A stretch of DNA of 64,000 bases. Origin: Nitrosopumilus ureiphilus (GTDB lineage: Archaea; Thermoproteota; Nitrososphaeria; Nitrososphaerales; Nitrosopumilaceae). The notes beneath the pieces are model-generated. The model was not told the origin of the DNA and ran no database searches. It worked only from the letters and a program-made list of their open reading frames with translations. The stretch covers positions 186,001 to 250,000 of the forward strand of contig NZ_CP026995.1 of the NCBI RefSeq assembly GCF_013407185.1, in the 5' to 3' direction. Positions 42,827-49,789 of the stretch are shown one piece after another. Both the position numbers and the translations under genes were made by a program. The stretch's first letter is position 1. The number at the start of each line of letters is the position of its first letter.

Positions 42827-43897
42827 TTGACGAGTATACTTGGCAAAGAAGCTGAATTATATGAAAAACTTCCAAATGACAAGGTAAAGTGTACTGCTTG
42901 TGCACGATATTGTGAGATTGGTAAGGGCCAAATCGGTTTATGTGGAATTCGTGGAAATGAAGATGGCAAGCTACAACTGTATGCATATGGAAAAGTAATT
43001 TCAGGTCATGTTGATCCAATTGAAAAAAAACCTTTGATACATTACTGGCCTGGAAGCAAAGTGTACTCTATTGCAACAACAGGGTGTAATTGGCTCTGCA
43101 AGTATTGTCAAAATTCTGATATTAGCCAAAGACGTAAAGTTGAAGGAATTGATATGACTCCTGATGATGTTGCAAATACTGCTGTAAAGTATGGTGCACA
43201 TGGAATTGCATATACGTACAACGAACCATCTATTTTCATAGAGTTTGCACGTGATTGTGGAATTGCTGCAAGAAAAAAAGGACTGTTTAACGTTTTTGTC
43301 TCAAATGGTTATGATACTCCTGAATCAGTTTCAATGATGAATGAATTTCTTGATGGGATTACCGTGGATTTCAAAGGAAGTGCAGAGAAAGAATTTACAA
43401 GAAAATTCATTGGTGTGCCTGATCCTCAACCAATTTTTGATACATTATTAGAAATTCGAGACAAAACAAAAATTCACATTGAAATCACTGATCTAATTGT
43501 ACCAAAAGTAGGAGATAGCATAGAACATGCTAAAAAACTCTCAAAATTCATCTATGATGAATTTGGACCAGAAATGCCAATTCACTTTTTGAGATTTCAT
43601 CCTGACTACAAAATGATGGAATATCCTAGTACTCCAATTGAGACTTTGGAAAAACATTATCAGGTTGCAAAAGATCAAGGATTGAAATACGTCTATTTAG
43701 GAAATGTTCCTGGCCACAAATGGGAGCACACGTATTGTTCTGAATGCAATGAGATAGTTGTAAATCGATATGGATTCAGTATTAGAGGATGGCATCTTGA
43801 TGAAAACAATTGCTGCCAATTTTGTGGAAATAAAATTCCTATAGAAGGAAAATTGCAGAAAGGATACAAAGAAGACCGTTTCCAGTTTGTTTCTTGA
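42827..43897 (+). CDS. AmmeMemoRadiSam-type radical SAM enzyme
   Basis: The 356-residue protein has the radical SAM cluster motif C-N-W-L-C-K-Y-C and the adjoining G-Y-D-T-P-E-S-like elements. An N-terminal Cys pair (KCTACARYCEIG) and a C-terminal four-Cys zinc site (YCSECNEI to CCQFCGNK) complete it. It is related to pyruvate formate-lyase-activating enzymes. The start is TTG. It diverges from the AMMECR1-MEMO1 operon, which suggests joint control. Confidence 0.9.
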   Translation: MTSILGKEAELYEKLPNDKVKCTACARYCEIGKGQIGLCGIRGNEDGKLQLYAYGKVISGHVDPIEKKPLIHYWPGSKVYSIATTGCNWLCKYCQNSDISQRRKVEGIDMTPDDVANTAVKYGAHGIAYTYNEPSIFIEFARDCGIAARKKGLFNVFVSNGYDTPESVSMMNEFLDGITVDFKGSAEKEFTRKFIGVPDPQPIFDTLLEIRDKTKIHIEITDLIVPKVGDSIEHAKKLSKFIYDEFGPEMPIHFLRFHPDYKMMEYPSTPIETLEKHYQVAKDQGLKYVYLGNVPGHKWEHTYCSECNEIVVNRYGFSIRGWHLDENNCCQFCGNKIPIEGKLQKGYKEDRFQFVS

Positions 43898-43938
43898 TTT
43901 TATTGTTGAATAATTCTGAAGTGCAATCTTTAGAAATA

Positions 43939-44418
43939 TCATTTTATAGTAACTGAAGCATTGGCCCATGGATGGATCATGCAAAAGTAGGCATATTCTC
44001 CTACCTCATTGAATTTATGTGAAAAAGTTTCATTAGACATTATCAATCCACTGTCAAACAGTCCATCTGGACCGTCAACAATATTTCCACTGGTCACCGT
44101 ATGTGCGGCTGAATCGTCATTTTTCCAAATTAATTCACCACCTGTAAAAATTATCAATGATGGTGGATCATAACAAATACCATCTTTTTCACAACCTGGA
44201 ACAGATGTCCCTGATGGTATACTGGCTAATCTTGCAGACAGTTTTGAAGAAGACAGTTCTTTGGCTGTTTGACCAAGCTGAAAAGGCCAAAGAGATTCTT
44301 GTTTAGTTTTTTCAGACGCCTTCTCTACTATTTCTCTGCCTGATTCTGATAACTCTTTGAGTTTTTCTGTTGTTTCTTTAATTGATGTAGCTAGAAAAAA
44401 CAATGATTCAATTATCAT
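43939..44418 (-). CDS. Single-domain cupredoxin with helical N-terminus
   Basis: Residues 65-159 form a plastocyanin-like copper domain: His in DDSAAHTVTSG, then Cys and His in YFCMIHPWANAS. The first 65 residues form charged helices and no clear signal peptide is visible beyond the hydrophobic IIESLFFLATS start, so export is uncertain. It likely shuttles electrons in the copper-based respiratory chain. Confidence 0.8.
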   Translation of the reverse strand: MIIESLFFLATSIKETTEKLKELSESGREIVEKASEKTKQESLWPFQLGQTAKELSSSKLSARLASIPSGTSVPGCEKDGICYDPPSLIIFTGGELIWKNDDSAAHTVTSGNIVDGPDGLFDSGLIMSNETFSHKFNEVGEYAYFCMIHPWANASVTIK

Positions 44419-44473
44419 AAATGAGAATTAACAAAAATTGTGACTATGAACTTGTTTAATTAAACATTCACAA

Positions 44474-44677
44474 CTATCTACCTCCACCAAAGAACTGAAA
44501 GATCTGCCTTCTCTCATAAATTGCCACTAAAATTAAAATTACTAATCCTACAATCAAACTAATATCTTCCGAAAAGAATTTTGCAGACATTTCCCAAATG
44601 CCTCTCCAAAACAAAACTAATCCTATACCAGTAAGCAAAAGAAGAAACGTACGTTTTGTAAAAACATTCTCTTTCAA
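44474..44677 (-). CDS. Small two-helix membrane protein
   Basis: The 67-residue product has helices at about 10-26 and 38-54, with a basic C-terminus ending GGGR. No family is recognised. It lies 55 bp upstream of the cupredoxin gene on the same strand and could be co-transcribed. Confidence 0.6.
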   Translation of the reverse strand: MKENVFTKRTFLLLLTGIGLVLFWRGIWEMSAKFFSEDISLIVGLVILILVAIYERRQIFQFFGGGR

Positions 44678-44790
44678 ATTAGTTGATTCTCTTTAATTGG
44701 TATTTAGATATTTTTGGATTAAAATGACAGTTAATTTTCAAATGTGATAACTTGGAATTAGTTTAACTATCAAGATTAGGATATGTGATT

Positions 44791-44913
44791 ATGAGAGATG
44801 ATGTATTTTGTCATTGTGGTTCGTGTGGGCATGAGAAAACTGATGAGTGCTATACAAAACAATGCTCTTGTTGTTTGAGTGACCATCAGGGTGCTTTTGG
44901 TAAAAATAAATGA
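44791..44913 (+). CDS. 40-residue Cys-rich microprotein coupled to uspA
   Basis: The ORF reads M-R-D-D-V-F-C-H-C-G-S-C-G-H-E-K-T-D-E-C and continues with C-S-C-C-L-S-D-H, giving seven Cys and several His for zinc. Its TGA overlaps the ATG of the following UspA gene (ATGA), which strongly supports real translation and coupling. The function is unknown. Confidence 0.6.
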   Translation: MRDDVFCHCGSCGHEKTDECYTKQCSCCLSDHQGAFGKNK

Positions 44914-45335
44914 TTAAGAAAAAAATTAACAAGATATTGGTTGCACTTGATGGGTCGAAAAATTCACAACGTGCATTAGATATGGGAATTTTTTTGGCAA
45001 GAAAGTCTGCCACTAAACTAATAGGCATCAATGTTATCTCAAATATTCCAAAAAAATATCATCATTTGAGTTATCCTGAAAAGCCTGTTTTGTTAGCTGC
45101 AGAGAATATGATGGAATCTGCCAAGAAATTATGTGCTCAGAGTGGAATTTTATTTGAAAGGAAGATCGACTTTGGAGATCCTGGACCTAAAATTACAAAA
45201 TTTGCAGAATCATTGAGTTTTGATATTATAATAATTGGAACAAGGGGAATGAGTGGCATAAAGGAAAAACTTCTTGGGAGTATATCTAATCATGTTGTCC
45301 ACAAATCATCTATTCCAGTTATGATTGTAAAATAA
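44910..45335 (+). CDS. Universal stress protein (UspA)
   Basis: The 141-residue protein has KILVALDGSKNSQRALD at its start and the ATP-binding signature GTRGMSGIKEKLLGSIS. It would bind ATP as a dimer and act in stress adaptation. It is coupled by ATGA overlap to the Cys-rich microprotein and convergent with the second UspA gene. Confidence 0.9.
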   Translation: MIKKKINKILVALDGSKNSQRALDMGIFLARKSATKLIGINVISNIPKKYHHLSYPEKPVLLAAENMMESAKKLCAQSGILFERKIDFGDPGPKITKFAESLSFDIIIIGTRGMSGIKEKLLGSISNHVVHKSSIPVMIVK

Positions 45336-45350
45336 TATTGCAAAAATTGA

Positions 45351-45779
45351 TTATTTTACAATAAGGATAGAACACGGTGAATTATTTGCTAGTTTGTTTG
45401 AAACACTTCCAAGAAAGAATCTTGCAGCTTTGCCTAGGCCTTTACTACCAATAATTATCATATTACATTGTTCTTTTTTTGCAAGTTTTATGATTTCTGT
45501 TGAAACATTGCCTTCTTTCATGACTATTTTTGAATCAACCCCTCGCTTTGTAGTTATTTCTTTTCCATTAGTCAAAACTTTATTTCCAAACTTTCTTAAA
45601 ATTTCAAGATATTCTTTTCTGTCTAATAGATTAATTGGAATTGATTTTTCAACTACGTACAAAAGTATCAAACGAGATTGATAACTTTTAGCCATTTCAC
45701 ATGCATGTATGAGAGCTTTTTCTGAATATTTTGAACCATCAAGAGGAACTAAAATATTCATGTAAAGTGATTTTTTCAT
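45351..45779 (-). CDS. Universal stress protein (UspA)
   Basis: The 142-residue protein has NILVPLDGSKYSEKAL and the nucleotide loop GSKGLGKAARFFLGSVS. It converges on the neighbouring UspA gene, from which it differs at many positions, so the two are old paralogues. Residue 6 Met is an alternative start. Confidence 0.9.
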   Translation of the reverse strand: MKKSLYMNILVPLDGSKYSEKALIHACEMAKSYQSRLILLYVVEKSIPINLLDRKEYLEILRKFGNKVLTNGKEITTKRGVDSKIVMKEGNVSTEIIKLAKKEQCNMIIIGSKGLGKAARFFLGSVSNKLANNSPCSILIVK

Positions 45780-45855
45780 GTTGAACTAAATGTTGATCCA
45801 TATTTAACTAAACTCTTTTTAATAAATTAATCTAGTACAAATTTCCCAAAAACTC

Positions 45856-46005
45856 TCATTCAAGTTTCTTAATCTCTGTGCGAACTTCTTTGAGCTCTTT
45901 CTCCATTTTTTCTTTTTTGGTTTGTGAAATTGAGTCATCACATAATTGCTGAAGAATTAAAAATTCTTTGTTCTTCAATGATGCAAAATAGTTGAACTCA
46001 TTCAT
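45856..46005 (-). CDS. 49-residue helical protein
   Basis: The ORF (MNEFNYFASLKNKEFLILQQ onward) is a charged helix pair ending in K-E-V-R-T-E-I-K-K-L-E. Its ATG overlaps the stop of the upstream membrane protein (ATGA), indicating translational coupling. No Cys and no membrane helix. The function is unknown. Confidence 0.55.
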   Translation of the reverse strand: MNEFNYFASLKNKEFLILQQLCDDSISQTKKEKMEKELKEVRTEIKKLE

Positions 46006-46517
46006 TCTATCTTACAACAGCTTTTACTTTGAAGGCCTCTTGCAATCCAATAAATGGAGAAAATCAAAACTCCTACTGAAATAAATTTTAATTCCAATCC
46101 TTGCATTGGAAATAATGATAATCCCCCTATTGTTCCTAAAATTACGGCTAGTGGAGCAGTACATGCGGGACATCCTGGAGTAAATGCTGCAAACGCCCCT
46201 CCCAAAACAGCTGATGAATTACCCTTGATGGAATTCATCATTTTCATTCTTTTTATCTTAAAAGCCATCACTGCAAAATTGATTCCAGCCAAAGCTGAAA
46301 TTATTATTGTTAATCCAACTGATGTAATGATATAGGATGGCATTAACTCCATTGTAGTATCCAAATGAGATGTTAACATTGACATTGTCAAAAAATAATA
46401 AATTATTCCTAGTCCTAGACCACTAATTATGGCAATTAAGGTATATCTTCTAGTTGTAAGTACATTTGAAATTAGCTGTAATTTGCCTACCAAGTAGGAT
46501 AATTTACAATTCATCAT
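46002..46517 (-). CDS. Membrane protein with GCPAC motif
   Basis: The 171-residue protein has four membrane helices (about 27-47, 58-80, 100-130, 140-160). The third starts T-P-G-C-P-A-C-T-A-P-L, and the C-terminus carries C-C. Such Cys motifs in membrane helices recall metal or thiol transport or DsbD/MerT-like proteins, but I cannot place it. It is coupled to the 49-residue gene downstream. Confidence 0.7.
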   Translation of the reverse strand: MMNCKLSYLVGKLQLISNVLTTRRYTLIAIISGLGLGIIYYFLTMSMLTSHLDTTMELMPSYIITSVGLTIIISALAGINFAVMAFKIKRMKMMNSIKGNSSAVLGGAFAAFTPGCPACTAPLAVILGTIGGLSLFPMQGLELKFISVGVLIFSIYWIARGLQSKSCCKIE

Positions 46518-46571
46518 ATTTTAACTATTTATCAACCAAAGATTCTTAGCCGCAAAAGATTTGGTAAAGAT

Positions 46572-46823
46572 ATGGCTGAATTCTCTTTTGAAGAAAAAAC
46601 CATCCTTGTTCAATATGCGATTAAAAAATTTGAAAATGAGGAAATAGTCCTTGAAAAATTAAAAAATATCTTACCCGAAAAAGATATTCAAAGAAATATT
46701 GATACTCTTATTGGAACTCAAAGAGTTAGGCGAATTGGTCCTGAAAATCTTCAAAACAACGAAAGTCACACTGAACTGCCTGAACTTCCAGAAAACCTAA
46801 AATCCATAATCGAAAATCTTTAA
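46572..46823 (+). CDS. Small hypothetical protein
   Basis: The 83-residue protein has no signal or Cys and is mainly helical, with an acidic Pro-rich end. ATG follows a short AT-rich leader. It lies 38 bp before an exported protein gene on the same strand, but a TATA-like TTCTTAAATC in the gap suggests that gene has its own promoter. Confidence 0.6.
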   Translation: MAEFSFEEKTILVQYAIKKFENEEIVLEKLKNILPEKDIQRNIDTLIGTQRVRRIGPENLQNNESHTELPELPENLKSIIENL

Positions 46824-46861
46824 TCTAAAAATTCTTAAATCACTCTAATTGTAGATTTACT

Positions 46862-47314
46862 ATGAATAAGTTCGTTTTATTTTCAAGCATTTTGACTCTG
46901 ACAATTCTTTTGTCTTTTTCTGTAGATTCAGCTTTTGCTCATCCACATTCAGGTAATATTTTGATCAATAATCATACTCATGAACCACAAACAGAGGTTA
47001 TTCCAATTAATTCGATGATTGGACTAGAAAAATCAACGGTTTTCTTCCATGCTCCTCAAGGAAACACATTGCCATGGGGATTTGTTGAAGGAAAAGTAGC
47101 AAATCATGTTGAAGGATATCCTGTGATTATTCAAATCTTCAAAAATAATTATGCTGTTCATTTTGCACAGACTGATATTGGAGAAGATGGTGTTTATGAA
47201 TACAAATTCAGAGTATTAAATTCTGACAAAAATCAAACCACCAAAATATTTGAAGGCGATTATTCCGTAAAGATATTCAAAGTTGTATATCTTAATCAAG
47301 AAAATCTAATTTAG
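46862..47314 (+). CDS. Small exported protein
   Basis: A signal peptide (residues 1-24, cut after SAFA) is followed by H-P-H-S-G-N-I-L and about 120 residues of beta sequence. The early His-rich N-terminus could bind copper, but this is speculative. No C-terminal anchor is present. The 3' end overlaps the convergent radical SAM gene by 4 bp. Confidence 0.7.
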   Translation: MNKFVLFSSILTLTILLSFSVDSAFAHPHSGNILINNHTHEPQTEVIPINSMIGLEKSTVFFHAPQGNTLPWGFVEGKVANHVEGYPVIIQIFKNNYAVHFAQTDIGEDGVYEYKFRVLNSDKNQTTKIFEGDYSVKIFKVVYLNQENLI

Positions 47315-48252
47315 AATCCACGTAGACCCTGTGGACGCATAATTTCTGGATGCTGCTTCATCCATTCTACTTTATCTATCATCTCTTGCTTGTCTTGAGG
47401 AAAAGTGCCTTTGATTGTATATGCATTTGAACCGTGATTTGCTCTAAAAACAATCTCATCTTTTGTATCAATCTGACTTAACAAGTCATGAAGCTCGTTT
47501 AATGATTCATCATCGTTAATTCTGATAAATTCTCCATTATACTTGTCGAGAAATTCTTGTTTAATTCCATTTTCCAAATATAGAGTAAGGGCACCTACAT
47601 AATTTGGAGAACATGCGCTAATTACTTCAGCCGTTCCTTTGATGTGTTCTTTTGAGTCTTTTTTTCCTCCTAATCCCAAAATTACCATGCATGACATGAT
47701 GTATCCTGCTTCTTTTGCTTTGTTAACTGACTTGATGATTGTTTTTGCAATAGCTCCTTTTGTTACTTTTTTTAAAACAATGTCTGAACCACTTTCAATT
47801 CCCAAATAGAACATGTCTAAACCTGCTTCATTCATCTTCTTTAGTTCTTCAGATGATTTTTTTAGAATGTTCATTGGCATTGCATAGCAAGAAATTCTTT
47901 CAAGATTTGCAAATTTTTCTTTAATGTGTTTTACAATTTTTATCATATACTCAGAGTCAAGATTTAATGCATCTCCATCTGCAAGAAAGACCCGTCTAGT
48001 ATCTGGGAGATAATCTGCCATCATGTCAATTTCGGCTTTTACATCTTCCCATGGTCTTTCCGAATATTCTTTTGATCTATACATATCACAAAAAGAACAT
48101 TCGTTAAATGAACAACCCAATGTAACTTGAAAAATTAATGATCTAGCTTCTGATGGTGGTCTGTATAACGGTGCATCATAATTTAACATCATATCTTTCA
48201 AAGAAATTTGCTTGATTCTGTTTTTATACTTTCTATTTTGATTCAATCCCAA
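47311..48252 (-). CDS. Radical SAM protein with C-x4-C-x2-C motif
   Basis: The 313-residue protein has a radical SAM core: cluster motif C-S-F-N-E-C-S-F-C-D, then VFLADGDAL (strand 2), FYLGIESGSD and a C-terminal region H-G-S-N. The first Cys spacing is four residues, not the standard three, as seen in some subfamilies. The substrate is unknown. It converges on the exported protein gene and diverges from an ArsR-type gene 39 bp away. Confidence 0.85.
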   Translation of the reverse strand: MGLNQNRKYKNRIKQISLKDMMLNYDAPLYRPPSEARSLIFQVTLGCSFNECSFCDMYRSKEYSERPWEDVKAEIDMMADYLPDTRRVFLADGDALNLDSEYMIKIVKHIKEKFANLERISCYAMPMNILKKSSEELKKMNEAGLDMFYLGIESGSDIVLKKVTKGAIAKTIIKSVNKAKEAGYIMSCMVILGLGGKKDSKEHIKGTAEVISACSPNYVGALTLYLENGIKQEFLDKYNGEFIRINDDESLNELHDLLSQIDTKDEIVFRANHGSNAYTIKGTFPQDKQEMIDKVEWMKQHPEIMRPQGLRGF

Positions 48253-48291
48253 AATACCTTTTAGTGGTAATCCAGAAGAAATCCATAACTT

Positions 48292-48594
48292 ATGGCAAAT
48301 GATCCTGATGCAAAAAGACTACTTTGGTTTGTTTTCGCAGGTTCACGTGGAGGGTTAAATCGATTAAAAATTATTTCAAAATTAAAGGAAAAACCATTCA
48401 ATACTAATCAACTAGCAAAAGAGATGGGTTTGGATTACAAGGCTATTCAGCATCACATTAGAGTTCTTGAAAAAAATAATATGATTAGTAAAATTGGAGA
48501 AAAATACGGCGTTGCATACTTTATCTCTAACTTTCTTAAAGTAAATATGGAGACATTTGAAGAAATTGAAGCGAAATTGGACAAAAGTAAATAA
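48292..48594 (+). CDS. ArsR-like winged-helix regulator
   Basis: The 100-residue protein is a single winged helix: LNRLKIISKLKEKPFNTNQLAKEMGL followed by the recognition helix in YKAIQHHIRVLEK and a short wing. No metal-binding Cys pair is present. It starts a run of four same-strand genes (to RNase HI) with gaps of 25-30 bp or overlaps, so it may control its own operon. Confidence 0.85.
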   Translation: MANDPDAKRLLWFVFAGSRGGLNRLKIISKLKEKPFNTNQLAKEMGLDYKAIQHHIRVLEKNNMISKIGEKYGVAYFISNFLKVNMETFEEIEAKLDKSK

Positions 48595-48619
48595 AAGCTC
48601 TAAAGGTGTTTTTGACTAA

Positions 48620-48904
48620 ATGGAAACTACTTCTCTAATCTTATCTGTTGTTTCAATTGCAAATATGGGGATATTGGGAATTCTAATTGCTATATTTGGT
48701 AACATGTACAGTAAGACACGTGCACAGCTTCCATTAGGTATGATTGTAGTTGCAGGTATGTTGTTTTTGCATAATGTCATTGGTTCTCTTGCATATTTCT
48801 CAATGGAAGAGATCTTTTCTAATGAAATATTCCCATACATGTTAGGAGTGGGAATTGCAGAACTTGCAGGCTTGTTGATATTCCTTAAGATCACTTTAGA
48901 TTGA
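48620..48904 (+). CDS. Small three-helix membrane protein
   Basis: The 94-residue protein has helices at about 5-27, 38-58 and 70-91. No motifs beyond conserved-looking small residues are seen. It lies between the ArsR-like gene and another membrane protein in an operon-like run. Confidence 0.65.
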   Translation: METTSLILSVVSIANMGILGILIAIFGNMYSKTRAQLPLGMIVVAGMLFLHNVIGSLAYFSMEEIFSNEIFPYMLGVGIAELAGLLIFLKITLD

Positions 48905-48934
48905 GTTTAATTGTAACAGACAAAATCAAAAAAT

Positions 48935-49378
48935 ATGTTACAAGAGTATCTCAAGCTTAACAAAAATATTCTAATTGCATTTGCAGCATCAATCATTATT
49001 TCTGCATTAATTGCACAGATTTTGTCTGAACAGACAGACTATCTAAACACAACATATACCACAATTGCAGATTATGTGATTTATTTTTCAGTTTTTAGCG
49101 GATTGTTTTATTTGGATAATAGGAAAAAATATCGTTTAGCATCTGGACGTACTGATACTGCAAAACTAAAGGGTGATCTCAAAAAATTGGTGACATCCCT
49201 AGGAATTGCAGAAATTGTCTATACAGTTGTTAGATGGGTTTTGCAGTATTATCTTTTGACAATTAATTATGATCCATACTTGGCATCAATTGCATCGCAA
49301 GGAATATCAACAATCATTTACATGATAGTAGTTAATCTAAGTGTGAAGATTACGAGGTTGTACAAAGATGGGAATTAG
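48935..49378 (+). CDS. Four-helix membrane protein
   Basis: The 147-residue protein has four membrane helices at about 10-32, 42-56, 85-108 and 115-138, with a Lys-rich loop before the third. The last codons overlap the start of the RNase HI gene by 11 bp. The function is unknown. Confidence 0.65.
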   Translation: MLQEYLKLNKNILIAFAASIIISALIAQILSEQTDYLNTTYTTIADYVIYFSVFSGLFYLDNRKKYRLASGRTDTAKLKGDLKKLVTSLGIAEIVYTVVRWVLQYYLLTINYDPYLASIASQGISTIIYMIVVNLSVKITRLYKDGN

Positions 49379-49724
49379 TGTTTACGTGGATGGCTCTGGC
49401 GGCCCTAATGGAGGATTTGGATTTTTTGTAAAAGAAACTGGAGAATCATTTTATGAAAAAAAACCAAAAATTACAAACAATCAGGCTGAATATATGGCAA
49501 TAATTTCTGCATTAAACAAATTTGTTGATTCAAATGACGAAATTACAATTTTTAGTGATTCCAAAAATACTGTAAACCAATTGAATCATGAATTTGCAAT
49601 TAATAATGAACAACTCCGAGATCTTGCCCGTGAAGCTTGGAATGTAATGGGGAAAATTTCTAATCTTTCAATTATTTGGATTCCACGAAAAGAGAATCTG
49701 GCAGGAAAGATGCTGGGAAGCTAA
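49368..49724 (+). CDS. RNase HI-like protein
   Basis: The 118-residue domain has the first Asp in SVYVDGSGG, the Glu in NNQAEYMAI and the second Asp in IFSDSKNTV. At the fourth position the usual Asp of N-x-x-A-D is Gly (N-L-A-G-K-M-L), so the catalytic set is incomplete. It would cleave RNA in RNA/DNA hybrids or only bind them. Its ATG overlaps the upstream membrane protein gene. Confidence 0.78.
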   Translation: MGISVYVDGSGGPNGGFGFFVKETGESFYEKKPKITNNQAEYMAIISALNKFVDSNDEITIFSDSKNTVNQLNHEFAINNEQLRDLAREAWNVMGKISNLSIIWIPRKENLAGKMLGS

Positions 49725-49789
49725 AAACATATAGATCAGAAATTTCTATGAATAACTTTATTATACAAAATCCTTAGATTCAATTAATC

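Noticed and set aside
42798-42969. Long N-terminal extension of the AMMECR1 gene
   Set aside because: It overlaps the divergent radical SAM gene, and the conserved AMMECR1 domain starts only after Met at 42792.
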